A stretch of 62,239 nt of DNA from an uncultured Bacilli bacterium. GTDB lineage: Bacteria > Bacillota_I > Bacilli_A > RF39 > UBA660. The notes beneath the pieces were generated by a model. That model was not told the DNA's origin and ran no database searches. It saw nothing but the letters and a program-made list of their open reading frames with translations. This document shows positions 51,146 through 59,824 of this stretch, piece after piece. The DNA lies in assembly GCA_934141145.1 (NCBI GenBank), contig CAKPCA010000006.1:1-62239 (forward strand), read 5' to 3'. The stretch's first letter is position 1; each line of letters begins with the position of its first letter. The translations under genes and the position numbers were made by a program.

Positions 51146-51925
51146 ATGATGAAAATAGAAAATTTAAATGTAAGCATTTTAGATAAACAAATATTAAAAG
51201 ATTTTAATATTGAAATAAATCCAGGCGAAATTCATGCAATAATGGGTCCAAATGGTACTGGTAAAAGTACTTTATCAAAAGCAATATTATCAAATAAAAA
51301 ATATACAAAAGATTCTGGTAAAATTTATTTTGATAATGTAGATATAACAAATATGACAACAGATGAAATTGCAAGAAAAGGAATATTTTTAGCAAATCAG
51401 TTGCCATGTGAAATTGATGGAGTAACAACCGCAGATTTTTTAAGAACTGCAATAAATTATAATGAAGAAAATAATGTTTCACTATTTGAATTTATTAAAA
51501 AGATTAATAAGGCAGAAAAAGATTTAGAAATGAAAGATGATATGATTCATAGAAGTATAAATAAAGGATTTTCTGGTGGTGAAAAAAAGAAAAATGAAAT
51601 ACTTCAGATGAAAATACTTGAACCTAAATTTATAATACTTGATGAAATAGATTCTGGACTTGATGTAGATAGTTTAAGAATTGTAAGTGAAAATATTAAT
51701 TCATATTTAAAAGAACATAAAGAAGCATCTGTTTTAATGATTACACATTATACAAGATTACTAGAATATATTAAACCTGATTTTGTACATATTATGGTAG
51801 ATGGAAATATCAAAGTAAGTGGTAACTATGATCTTGCTTTAGAAATAGAAAAGGAAGGCTATGGTAAATATACTTCAAATAAAGAAGATAATTCATGTAC
51901 AACTACCATAGATGAAATTAAATAA
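51146..51925 (+). CDS. sufC: Fe-S assembly ATPase SufC
   Basis: About 259 aa ABC-type ATPase: Walker A GPNGTGKSTLSKAI, the IARKGIFLANQLPCEIDGV segment typical of SufC, signature FSGGEKKKNEI, Walker B IILDEIDSGLD and ITHYTRLLEYI. Powers the SufB-SufC-SufD scaffold that builds Fe-S clusters. First gene of sufCDSUB. The start is at 51146 or 51149; the in-frame ATG at 51128 precedes the GGAGGGG RBS (51134-51140). Confidence 0.97.
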   Translation: MMKIENLNVSILDKQILKDFNIEINPGEIHAIMGPNGTGKSTLSKAILSNKKYTKDSGKIYFDNVDITNMTTDEIARKGIFLANQLPCEIDGVTTADFLRTAINYNEENNVSLFEFIKKINKAEKDLEMKDDMIHRSINKGFSGGEKKKNEILQMKILEPKFIILDEIDSGLDVDSLRIVSENINSYLKEHKEASVLMITHYTRLLEYIKPDFVHIMVDGNIKVSGNYDLALEIEKEGYGKYTSNKEDNSCTTTIDEIK

Positions 51926-51926
51926 C

Positions 51927-52658
51927 ATGAATAAAATAGTACTAGAAGATTCATTAGTAAATAGTTCTGAAATTATTAAAACTATAAACGAAAGTGGTAT
52001 ATTTAAATTAGATTTAGAAAATATTTCTAAAAATATAGTTATTAATATAGAAGATAATTTATCTGTAACAATTGTAGAAATAAATACAAAAAATATAATA
52101 AATACTATTACTTATAATATTGGTACAAATTCAAAATTAAATATTAATGTATTTGATGATAGTAATGATATTAATAGAAATATTACTATAAATTTAAATG
52201 GTAAAAATAGTGATGTGAAATTTAATGCAGGAATAATATCTCATGATAAAAATATATACAAATTAAATGTTCATCATAATGTAAGTGATACTACTAGTAA
52301 TACTATACTTCATGGTGTTTCTTATAATGATAGTAAGATTTTAATAGAAAATAATGGTTATATACCAAAAGGTTCATCCAAAAGTATTTTAAAACAAGAT
52401 AATAAAATAATTCTTATGGGTAACAATAATTCAAAGATAGATCCTAACTTATATATCGATGAATATGATGTAGAAGCATCCCATGGTGCATATATTGGTA
52501 AATTTGAAGACGAAGTATTGTTCTATCTAAACTCAAGAGGTCTTGATTATGATATGAGTTATAATTTGTTAATAAAAGGATTTTTACTTGATGAATTTTA
52601 TCTTGATGATGAAATTAAAGAGGATATATTAAAAATAATTAATAAGTATTGGAGGTGA
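51927..52658 (+). CDS. sufD: Short SufD
   Basis: About 243 aa against roughly 400-430 in Bacillus. The shared SufB/D beta-helix core and C-terminal helices remain: ISHDKNIYKLNVHHN, NGYIPKGSSKSILKQ, IDPNLYIDEYDVEASHGA, LFYLNSRGLDYDMSYNLLIKGFL. The N-terminal helical domain is largely absent. The conserved His in ASHGA (cluster assembly site with SufB) is kept. The start is uncertain: ATG 51927 lies one base after sufC; ATG 51912 would overlap sufC; neither has a clear RBS, so coupling is likely. Confidence 0.85.
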   Translation: MNKIVLEDSLVNSSEIIKTINESGIFKLDLENISKNIVINIEDNLSVTIVEINTKNIINTITYNIGTNSKLNINVFDDSNDINRNITINLNGKNSDVKFNAGIISHDKNIYKLNVHHNVSDTTSNTILHGVSYNDSKILIENNGYIPKGSSKSILKQDNKIILMGNNNSKIDPNLYIDEYDVEASHGAYIGKFEDEVLFYLNSRGLDYDMSYNLLIKGFLLDEFYLDDEIKEDILKIINKYWR

Positions 52659-52662
52659 AAAA

Positions 52663-53865
52663 ATGAATTATAAAAATGATTTCCCAATGCTACAAAAGGA
52701 TATTGTATATTTTGACAATGGTGCGACTAGTTTAAAACCTAAATGTGTTATGGAAAAAATGGATGATTATTATTATAATTATTCATCTAATGCACATAGA
52801 GGAGATTATAAGATTAGTTTAAAAGCAAGTTCAGAATATGAAAAAGTAAGAGATAAAGTTAAGAATTTTATAAATGCAGAAAAGAGTGAAGAAATAGTTT
52901 TTACAAGTGGATCTACTGATTCATTAAATATGATAATATATGGATATTTTAAATATAATTTAAATAAAGGGGATGAAGTATTAATAACAAAAGCAGAACA
53001 TGCATCTAATATTTTACCTTGGTTTGAATTATCAAAAGATATTGGTATAAATGTAAAGTATATTCCATTAACAGAAAATCATATGGTAACAATTGAAAAT
53101 GTTATAAACAGTATAACTGAAAAGACAAAAGTTATATCACTTGCACATATTACTAATGTAATTGGAGATATGAGACCTATTAAGAAAATAGTAGAATATG
53201 CACATAGTAAAGGCATTTTAGTTGTAGTAGATGGAGCACAAAGTGTAGGACATACTAAAGTAGATGTACAAGATTTAAATGTTGATTTCTTATCTTTTTC
53301 AGCACATAAAATGCTTGGCCCAACTGGTGTTGGAGTATTATATGGTAAATATGATTTACTTGATAAGATAAAACCAATAAGATATGGTGGCGGAATGAAT
53401 GTAGCATTTTCAGATGTAGATAATGTAGTTTATAAAGATTTACCATATAGATTAGAAGCAGGGACTCAGAATATAGCTGGTGTTATAGGTTTTGGACCAG
53501 CAATAGATTATATTAATGAAGTAGGAATAGATAATATTGAGGAATCTTGTGATTCTCTAAAAGAATACATAATAAAAGAATTAAAGAAAATAAAACATAT
53601 AAAACTTTATAATGAAAATGTAGAGGGTGCAATAGTAACATTTAATGTAGATAAAGTATTTGCACAAGATACTGCAATATATTTAGATAAATATAATATT
53701 TGTGTAAGAAGTGGAAGCCATTGCGCTAAAAAATTAGAAGATGAATTCGGAATAAAAAATACATGTAGAATTAGTATATATTTTTATAATACTAAGGAAG
53801 ATGCAGATAAATTAATAAACGCACTAAAAAATGAAAATATATTAGAAGAAAGTTTAGGTGTATAA
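52663..53865 (+). CDS. sufS: Cysteine desulfurase SufS
   Basis: 400 aa class II desulfurase. YFDNGATSLKPK, SSNAHRGDY, TSGSTDSLNMI, VVDGAQSVGHTKVDVQDLNVDFLSFSAHKMLGPTGVGVLYGK (PLP Lys) and the active-site Cys in VRSGSHCAKKL. Passes sulfur to SufU. RBS GGAGGTG, four bases after sufD. Confidence 0.96.
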   Translation: MNYKNDFPMLQKDIVYFDNGATSLKPKCVMEKMDDYYYNYSSNAHRGDYKISLKASSEYEKVRDKVKNFINAEKSEEIVFTSGSTDSLNMIIYGYFKYNLNKGDEVLITKAEHASNILPWFELSKDIGINVKYIPLTENHMVTIENVINSITEKTKVISLAHITNVIGDMRPIKKIVEYAHSKGILVVVDGAQSVGHTKVDVQDLNVDFLSFSAHKMLGPTGVGVLYGKYDLLDKIKPIRYGGGMNVAFSDVDNVVYKDLPYRLEAGTQNIAGVIGFGPAIDYINEVGIDNIEESCDSLKEYIIKELKKIKHIKLYNENVEGAIVTFNVDKVFAQDTAIYLDKYNICVRSGSHCAKKLEDEFGIKNTCRISIYFYNTKEDADKLINALKNENILEESLGV

Positions 53866-53866
53866 A

Positions 53867-54289
53867 ATGGATAGTAATTTAAAAAGAGCAATAATATTAG
53901 AAAATTATGAAAAACCACTTAATAAAGGACTACTTAATGATAGTTCATATATAAGAGAAAATAAAAATAATTCATCATGTATAGATAATTTTGATATAGA
54001 ACTTAAAATGGAAGATGGTAAAATAAAAGATATTAGATTTGATGGAGAAGCTTGTGCTATAGCAACTTCATCTATGTCTATTTCAATTAGTAAATTATTA
54101 GGAAAGACAAAGGAAGAAGCTTTAAACATAATAGAAAATTATGAAAAAATGATAAATGAAGAAGAGTATGATGAAAATTTACTTGAAGAGTTAATCGTAT
54201 ATAATGATATATATAAACAACCATCAAGAAAAAAATGTGCAACTCTTGGAATACTTGGAATAAAAGATTTAATAGAAAAAAGTAAATGA
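53867..54289 (+). CDS. sufU: SufU sulfur-transfer protein
   Basis: About 140 aa IscU-like zinc protein. The order MEDGKIKDIRFDGEACAIATSSMSI (first Cys), then RKKCATLGI near the C-terminus, gives the SufU Cys set, with an acidic Asp partner near residue 43. The zinc form accepts persulfide from SufS. ATG 53867 follows the sufS stop by one base; a GTG at 53858 overlaps sufS. Confidence 0.93.
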   Translation: MDSNLKRAIILENYEKPLNKGLLNDSSYIRENKNNSSCIDNFDIELKMEDGKIKDIRFDGEACAIATSSMSISISKLLGKTKEEALNIIENYEKMINEEEYDENLLEELIVYNDIYKQPSRKKCATLGILGIKDLIEKSK

Positions 54290-54304
54290 TGGAGGTGAAC
54301 TCTT

Positions 54305-55645
54305 TTGGAAGAAATTAAGTTAGAAAAAGGAATAAATGAAGAAAAAGTAGAACAAATATCTAAGTTAAAAAATGAACCAGATTGGATGCGTGATTTAAGA
54401 ATTAAGTCATATAGAGAGTTTGAAAGTAAACCACTTCCTTCATTTGGCCCTGAAATAAAATTAAATTTTAATGACATAACTTATTATAGAAAAGTAGATA
54501 ACAAAGTACATAATAAGTGGGATACCATTAATAAAAATATAAAAAATACATTTGATGATATTGGACTTATAGAACAAGAAAAAACTTATTTAGATGGTCT
54601 TGGAGTTCAATATGATAGTGAAGCAATATATCATAATATGATAAAGGAATTAGAAGAGAAAAATATAATATTTTTAGATACAGATTCAGCATTAAAAAAA
54701 TATCCAGAACTATTTAAAAAATATTTTGGAACTTTAGTTAAATCAGATGAAAATAAGTTTACAGCATTAAATGGTGCAGTATGGAGTGGTGGAACATTTA
54801 TTTATGTACCTCCTCATACAAAATTAGATAGACCTCTTCAAAGTTATTTTAGAATAAATACAAAAGATATGGGACAATTTGAAAGAACTTTAATTATAGT
54901 AGATGATGATTCTGAACTTCATTATATAGAAGGTTGTACCGCACCTACTTATACTACAGATTCACTTCATGCCGCAGTAGTAGAAATATTTGTAGGAAAA
55001 AATTCAAAATGTAGATATACTACTATTCAAAATTGGTCTAATAATGTATATAATTTAGTAACGAAAAGAGCAATAGTAGAAGAAAATGGTCTAATGGAAT
55101 GGATAGATGGTAATATTGGATCAAAAGTTAATATGAAATATCCTGCTTGTATATTAAAAGGCGATAATGCAAAAGGAAATTGTATATCAATTGCAATGGC
55201 CGGAAAAGATCAAGTTCAAGACACTGGTGCTAAAATGATACATATAGGTAAAAATACAGAAAGTTCTATAATTGCAAAATCAATCGCAAGAAATGGTGGT
55301 AATGCAACATATAGAGGAATTGTTAGTATAGAAAAAGACGCAACTAATTCAAAAGCAAGTATAAAATGTGATACAATTCTTTTAGATAAGGATTCTAAAA
55401 GCGATACAGTCCCAACTAATATAGTAAAAAATGAATCTTCTTTAATAGAACATGAAGCGACTGTATCAAAATTAAATGAAGAAAACTTATTTTACTTAAT
55501 GAGTAGAGGTATTGATGAAGAAAAAGCTATAGAACTTTCTATAATTGGATTTATAGAAGTATTTAGAGAAGAACTTCCTTTAGAATATGCTGTAGAATTA
55601 AGTAACTTATTAAAAAATAATTTTAAACCAGTTTGTCAAAAATAA
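54305..55645 (+). CDS. sufB: Fe-S scaffold SufB
   Basis: 446 aa, standard length. NEPDWMRDLRIKSYREFESKPLPSFGPE at the N-terminus, AVWSGGTFIYVPPHTKLDRPLQSYFRINT, YIEGCTAPTY, AGKDQVQDTGAKMIH and the catalytic region GNATYRGIVSIEKDATNSK, SLIEHEATVSKLNEENLFYLMSRG. Starts with TTG behind a perfect GGAGGTGA RBS (54291-54298). Last gene of the suf operon. Confidence 0.97.
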   Translation: MEEIKLEKGINEEKVEQISKLKNEPDWMRDLRIKSYREFESKPLPSFGPEIKLNFNDITYYRKVDNKVHNKWDTINKNIKNTFDDIGLIEQEKTYLDGLGVQYDSEAIYHNMIKELEEKNIIFLDTDSALKKYPELFKKYFGTLVKSDENKFTALNGAVWSGGTFIYVPPHTKLDRPLQSYFRINTKDMGQFERTLIIVDDDSELHYIEGCTAPTYTTDSLHAAVVEIFVGKNSKCRYTTIQNWSNNVYNLVTKRAIVEENGLMEWIDGNIGSKVNMKYPACILKGDNAKGNCISIAMAGKDQVQDTGAKMIHIGKNTESSIIAKSIARNGGNATYRGIVSIEKDATNSKASIKCDTILLDKDSKSDTVPTNIVKNESSLIEHEATVSKLNEENLFYLMSRGIDEEKAIELSIIGFIEVFREELPLEYAVELSNLLKNNFKPVCQK

Positions 55646-55652
55646 TATAATT

Positions 55653-55684
55653 AGGAAATATTTTAAATAGTATTTCCTTTTTTT
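55653..55684 (+). terminator. Terminator of suf operon
   Basis: AGGAAATA/TATTTCCT stem (55653-55660, 55671-55678), 10-base loop, T-run. Confidence 0.85.
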
Positions 55685-55718
55685 GTTATACAAATCTAAA
55701 TTTTTGATAAAAAAATCA

Positions 55719-55739
55719 TGCAAAAATTGAATTTCTGCA
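55719..55739. promoter_or_regulatory. 21-base inverted repeat upstream of ssb promoter (candidate operator)
   Basis: TGCAAAAATT-G-AATTTCTGCA, ten-base arms with one mismatch, ending three bases before the -35 box. A regulator-binding site is plausible; no consensus (LexA, ComK) is clearly met. Confidence 0.35.
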
Positions 55740-55741
55740 CT

Positions 55742-55770
55742 TTGATTAATATTTTTATATCGTATATTAT
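55742..55770 (+). promoter_or_regulatory. ssb promoter
   Basis: -35 TTGATT (55742-55747), 17-bp spacer, -10 TATTAT (55765-55770). Confidence 0.6.
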
Positions 55771-55793
55771 ATACCTCGAAAGGAGAAATAGAA

Positions 55794-56120
55794 ATGTTAA
55801 ATCAAATAGTAATTGTAGGAAGACTTGTAAAAGATCCTGAATTAAAACAAACTGAGTCTGGTAAGAATGTAACTAATATTACACTTGCAGTACCAAGAAG
55901 TTATAAAAATCCAAATGGAGAATATGAAACGGATTATATTGATTGTATTCTTTGGACAGGTATAGCAGAAAATACTACTACTTATTGTAAAAAGGGTGAC
56001 CTTTTAGGAGTAAAAGGAAGAGTACAAACAAGAGTATATGAAAAAGAAGAAGCAAAAAAATATATTACTGAAGTAGTCGCAGAAAAAGTAACATTTTTAA
56101 CTAGTAGAAAAACAGAATAA
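55794..56120 (+). CDS. ssb: Short single-stranded DNA-binding protein without acidic tail
   Basis: 108 aa OB fold: NQIVIVGRLVKDPELKQTESGKNVTNITLAVPRSY, DYIDCILWTGIAENTTTYCKKGDLLGVKGRVQTR, then VAEKVTFLTSRK. The usual Gly/Pro-rich linker and the DDDIPF tip that recruits partner proteins are missing; the frame ends just after the OB fold. In Bacillus the short paralog SsbB is the competence-related SSB, so a second, full SSB is expected elsewhere. Own promoter and terminator; RBS AAAGGAG. Confidence 0.92.
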   Translation: MLNQIVIVGRLVKDPELKQTESGKNVTNITLAVPRSYKNPNGEYETDYIDCILWTGIAENTTTYCKKGDLLGVKGRVQTRVYEKEEAKKYITEVVAEKVTFLTSRKTE

Positions 56121-56134
56121 TGTTTTTCTTTTTT
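56106..56134 (+). terminator. Terminator after ssb
   Basis: A 9-bp perfect stem AGAAAAACA/TGTTTTTCT overlapping the stop codon, T-run. Confidence 0.8.
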
Positions 56135-56228
56135 AGTATAAAAAGTTTCTACTTAGTTAACATTAAACATATAAGGTTATTATTTTACTATAATTTAACC
56201 ATAAGTTAATGAAAGGCTAGGTGAGTAT

Positions 56229-56582
56229 ATGTTTGTTGGTCAAAGAGTAAAGACTTTAAGAAAAGCAAAAAAATTAACACAACAAAACTTAGCCGATATG
56301 ATAAATGTAACAAAAGTTTCAATATGTTGTTACGAAAAAGGAACAAGGACACCTAATTTAGACACATTTATAGATTTAGTAAATGTACTAGAAACAACAC
56401 CAGATTACTTACTTGGTAGAGATATAGATGTAGTAAGTGAAGATGAAGAAAAATATCATATGGTTCTTCCTAAAGAAGATATTGAAATAATACAGGAAAT
56501 AAGAAAAAATAATGATTTTGTAAAATATTTAAGAGAAGATCCAAAAAGAAGAGTAGAATATATTATCAAAAAGTCAATGTAA
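56229..56582 (+). CDS. XRE-family regulator with C-terminal extension
   Basis: 117 aa. HTH at about 5-60: VKTLRKAKKLTQQNLADMINVTKVSICCYEKGTRTPNLDTF, ending LETTPDYLLGRD. A ~50-residue charged C-terminus follows, possibly for dimerisation. Upstream, 56185-56207 holds a loose GGTTA...TAACC inverted repeat that could be its own operator. The next gene lies beyond a terminator. Confidence 0.9.
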   Translation: MFVGQRVKTLRKAKKLTQQNLADMINVTKVSICCYEKGTRTPNLDTFIDLVNVLETTPDYLLGRDIDVVSEDEEKYHMVLPKEDIEIIQEIRKNNDFVKYLREDPKRRVEYIIKKSM

Positions 56583-56594
56583 TTGACTTTTTTT
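56568..56594 (+). terminator. Terminator after XRE gene
   Basis: An 11-bp stem AAAAAGTCAAT/ATTGACTTTTT with a 3-base loop overlapping the stop codon, followed by T's. Confidence 0.8.
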
Positions 56595-56623
56595 ATGTTA
56601 TAATTTTATCGTAGGTGATAAAA

Positions 56624-57895
56624 TTGAATATTATAGATATAATAACTAAAAAGAAAAATAAAGAAATATTGTCATATGATGAAATAAAATATGCGGTAAA
56701 TGAATATTTAAAAGATAATGTTAAGGATTATCAAATGAGTTCATTATTAATGGCTATTGTATTAAATGGTATGAGTGAAGAAGAAACTTTTAATTTAACT
56801 AAGGTAATGCTAGATAGTGGTGACAGAATGGATTTATCTAAAATTAAAGGTATAAAAGTTGATAAACATTCAACAGGAGGTATTGGAGATAAGACAACTT
56901 TAGTAGTTGGACCTCTTGCTGCAGCATGCGGAGTTCCTGTTGCTAAAATGAGTGGAAGAGGACTTGGATTTACAGGTGGTACAATTGATAAACTAGAATC
57001 AATAAAAGGATTTAATACAAGTATTAGTGAAAATGATTTTATTGATCAAGTAAATAAAATAGGTATTGCACTTGTTTCACAAACAGGTAATTTAGTACCA
57101 GCAGATAAAAAAATATATGCTTTAAGAGATGTAACTGGAACAACAGAATCAATACCACTTATAGCATCTAGTATAATGAGTAAAAAATTAGCGTCAGGTG
57201 CAGATAAAATAGTATTAGATATAAAAGTAGGTAAAGGTGCATTTATGAAAAATATAGATGATGCGCGAGTACTCGCACAAACAATGATTGATATTGGAAA
57301 AAGATTTAATAAAGAAGTAGTCGTAATATTAACTAATATGAATTATCCATTAGGATTAACTATAGGTAATGGTTTAGAAGTAAAAGAAGCAATTAATGTA
57401 CTAGATGGACATGGTGAAGAAAGATTTACTAAGTTATGTATAGTTTTAGCATCATATATGGTTTCACTAGGAAAAAATATAAATGTAGAAGATGCAACAG
57501 ATTTAGTAATAGAAAAATTAAAAAACAAAGAAGGATTAAATAAGTTAAAAGAATTAGTAAAATATCAATCTGGTGACATAAATACTATAGAAATTTGTAA
57601 AAATAAAATAGAAATAAAAAGTACAAAATCTGGATATATTACAGATATAGATTCAATAAAACTAGCATCACTAGCAAACTCTCTAGGTGCAGGTAGAAAA
57701 AGTAAAGAAGACTCTATAAATTATGGTGTTGGGATAGAATTATGTAAGAAAGTTAATGATAAAATTGAAGAAAATGATACACTAGGATATGTTTTCACTA
57801 ATGATGCGATAAATCAAGATGAATTTAACTCTGCATTTATAATAAATGACACAAATATTGATGAAATTAGTATAATTTATGAAGTATTAAAATAG
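56624..57895 (+). CDS. pdp: Pyrimidine-nucleoside phosphorylase
   Basis: 423 aa homodimeric enzyme that phosphorolyses uridine/thymidine/deoxyuridine to base and sugar-1-P. Seen: YQMSSLLMAIVLNGMSEEETF, the family signature KVDKHSTGGIGDKTTLVVGPLAAACGVPVAKMSGRGLGFTGGTIDKLE, LRDVTGTTESIPLIASSIMSKKLA and the C-terminal barrel-sandwich GYITDIDSIKLA...GAGR. The TTG at 56624 follows AGGTGAT; the GTG at 56615 lies in that RBS. Monocistronic. Confidence 0.95.
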   Translation: MNIIDIITKKKNKEILSYDEIKYAVNEYLKDNVKDYQMSSLLMAIVLNGMSEEETFNLTKVMLDSGDRMDLSKIKGIKVDKHSTGGIGDKTTLVVGPLAAACGVPVAKMSGRGLGFTGGTIDKLESIKGFNTSISENDFIDQVNKIGIALVSQTGNLVPADKKIYALRDVTGTTESIPLIASSIMSKKLASGADKIVLDIKVGKGAFMKNIDDARVLAQTMIDIGKRFNKEVVVILTNMNYPLGLTIGNGLEVKEAINVLDGHGEERFTKLCIVLASYMVSLGKNINVEDATDLVIEKLKNKEGLNKLKELVKYQSGDINTIEICKNKIEIKSTKSGYITDIDSIKLASLANSLGAGRKSKEDSINYGVGIELCKKVNDKIEENDTLGYVFTNDAINQDEFNSAFIINDTNIDEISIIYEVLK

Positions 57896-57924
57896 AAATA
57901 TTAAAAAATTGTATTTTATAAAGT

Positions 57925-57953
57925 AAAAAAGGTCAATAACATGACCTTTTTTT
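57925..57953 (+). terminator. Terminator after pdp
   Basis: AAAAAAGGTCA/TGACCTTTTTTT, 11-bp stem with ATAACA loop. Confidence 0.85.
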
Positions 57954-58042
57954 GTACATCTATATTATAACAAAAATATCTTGATAATTCAAGAGTTGTA
58001 TTTATGTATATTATTGGTATAATTATATTGCGAGGTGGTACT

Positions 58043-59776
58043 ATGGAATTTTTAAAAAATCTTAAATTTACATGGAAATATGCAAAAAATCAAAAGAAAA
58101 ACTTAATATGGTTTATTATTGTTAATATCTTAATAATTGCAATAAGTGTTGTTGTGCCAATATTATCGGCCAAAATAATTGTATATTTAACAGATAATGA
58201 ATTTCATCAATTGTTATTAATTGCTTTTGTTATTTTATTAATTGAATGGTTTAGAAATATTTGTCATTATTTTAAAAGACATAATAGTAATATTTTGTTT
58301 AGAGAGACATATATAAATCTTCAAACTAGTTTAGGTAAAGAAATATTGAAAATAGAAAATAAATATATTGATAGTACAGGTTCAGGTTTATTCATTCAAA
58401 GACTTACTAATGACACATCAAAATTATCAGATATATTTCCTATGCTTATTGATTTTTTAACAAATATTATTACAGATATTGGTATTTTTGTAGCTATTTT
58501 CATAATAAATAAAGTTGTATTTGTTTATATAATGGTTATGACTATAATATTATATTTAGTAGAAAGAAAAAGAGTAAAGTTAAGAAATGAAAATGATAAG
58601 AAATTTAGAAAAATGAATGAAAAAGTTTCAAGTTTTGTTGGTGAAATGGTTAGAGGAATAAGAGATGTTAAAATGCTTAATTCTGAAGATAGTTTTACAA
58701 ATGAATTACATAATAAAGTTATTGAATTAAATACAGAAAGATATAGAATGAATAAGGTTGATAGAAACTATAATTTATATCGTGGAACACTTCTTGATTT
58801 AAAGGATTTTCTTCTTATTGTTTTATTAATATTTTTAATAGAAAATAAAGATATTAATATTGCTAGCGCATTAATAATACATAATTATTCAAGTAGAGTA
58901 TCAGATGTAATATATTGGATTGGTTACTTACTTGAAAGAGTTAAAGATTTTAATTTATCAGTAGATAGAATAAAAGAAATAATGAATGGTGATAAATTTG
59001 AAAAGGAAAGTTTTGGAGAAAAACATATAGACAAAGTTAATGGTGACTTTGAATTTAAAGATGTTACATTTGCTTATGATGAAAAGAAAATACTAGATAA
59101 AATAAATTTTAAAGTTAAAGCAAATAGTACTGCTGCATTTGTTGGTAAAAGTGGTGCAGGTAAATCAACAATATTTAGTTTACTTTGTAAATTATATGAT
59201 ATAGATTCTGGTGAAATAACAATAGATGGAATTAATATTAATGAGTTAGATAAAGACTCAATAAGAGGTAATATTACAATCATTAATCAAAGTCCATATA
59301 TTTTTAATCTTAGTATAAGAGATAATTTAAGATTAGTAAAAGAAGATATTACAGATGAAGAAATGATAGAAGCATTAAAAGCTGCATGTTTAGATGATTT
59401 TATTAATACGCTTCCTGATAAATATGATACTGTTGTTGGAGAAGGTGGAGTAAATTTATCTGGTGGACAAAAACAAAGACTTGCAATTGCTAGAGCATTA
59501 GTTCAAAAAACAGAAATTATTTTATTTGATGAAGCAACAAGTGCACTTGATAATGAAACACAAAAGAAAATACAAGAAGCAATAAATAATATGAAAGGTG
59601 AATATACTATTTTAATTATTGCTCATAGATTTTCAACTATATTAAATAGTGATAAAATTATGTTATTAGAAGATGGAAAAATAACCGCAGAAGGTACACA
59701 TGAAGAATTATTAAAAAAATCAAAAGAGTATAAAAAACTTTATGAATCAGAATTAAAAAAAGAAGCTTTTAAGTGA
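58043..59776 (+). CDS. ABC exporter, fused permease-ATPase half transporter
   Basis: 577 aa. Six membrane helices within 1-310 (ABC_membrane type I exporter), then the ATPase: Walker A GKSGAGKSTIF, Q-loop INQSPYIFNL, signature NLSGGQKQRLAIA, Walker B ILFDEATSALD and His IIAHRF. A single half transporter, so a homodimer unless a partner lies elsewhere; the substrate could be lipid, drug or peptide. The ATG at 58043 follows GAGGTGG; the earlier frame start at 58004 has no RBS. Confidence 0.93.
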   Translation: MEFLKNLKFTWKYAKNQKKNLIWFIIVNILIIAISVVVPILSAKIIVYLTDNEFHQLLLIAFVILLIEWFRNICHYFKRHNSNILFRETYINLQTSLGKEILKIENKYIDSTGSGLFIQRLTNDTSKLSDIFPMLIDFLTNIITDIGIFVAIFIINKVVFVYIMVMTIILYLVERKRVKLRNENDKKFRKMNEKVSSFVGEMVRGIRDVKMLNSEDSFTNELHNKVIELNTERYRMNKVDRNYNLYRGTLLDLKDFLLIVLLIFLIENKDINIASALIIHNYSSRVSDVIYWIGYLLERVKDFNLSVDRIKEIMNGDKFEKESFGEKHIDKVNGDFEFKDVTFAYDEKKILDKINFKVKANSTAAFVGKSGAGKSTIFSLLCKLYDIDSGEITIDGININELDKDSIRGNITIINQSPYIFNLSIRDNLRLVKEDITDEEMIEALKAACLDDFINTLPDKYDTVVGEGGVNLSGGQKQRLAIARALVQKTEIILFDEATSALDNETQKKIQEAINNMKGEYTILIIAHRFSTILNSDKIMLLEDGKITAEGTHEELLKKSKEYKKLYESELKKEAFK

Positions 59777-59800
59777 TGTGAAAGTTTCTTTTTTAACTAG

Positions 59801-59824
59801 AATTGGATTTTAGTCCAATTTTAT
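59801..59824. terminator. Convergent terminator between ABC exporter and VanY-like gene
   Basis: AATTGGA/TCCAATT stem (59801-59807, 59814-59820) with T's, touching the stop of the minus-strand gene. Confidence 0.7.
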
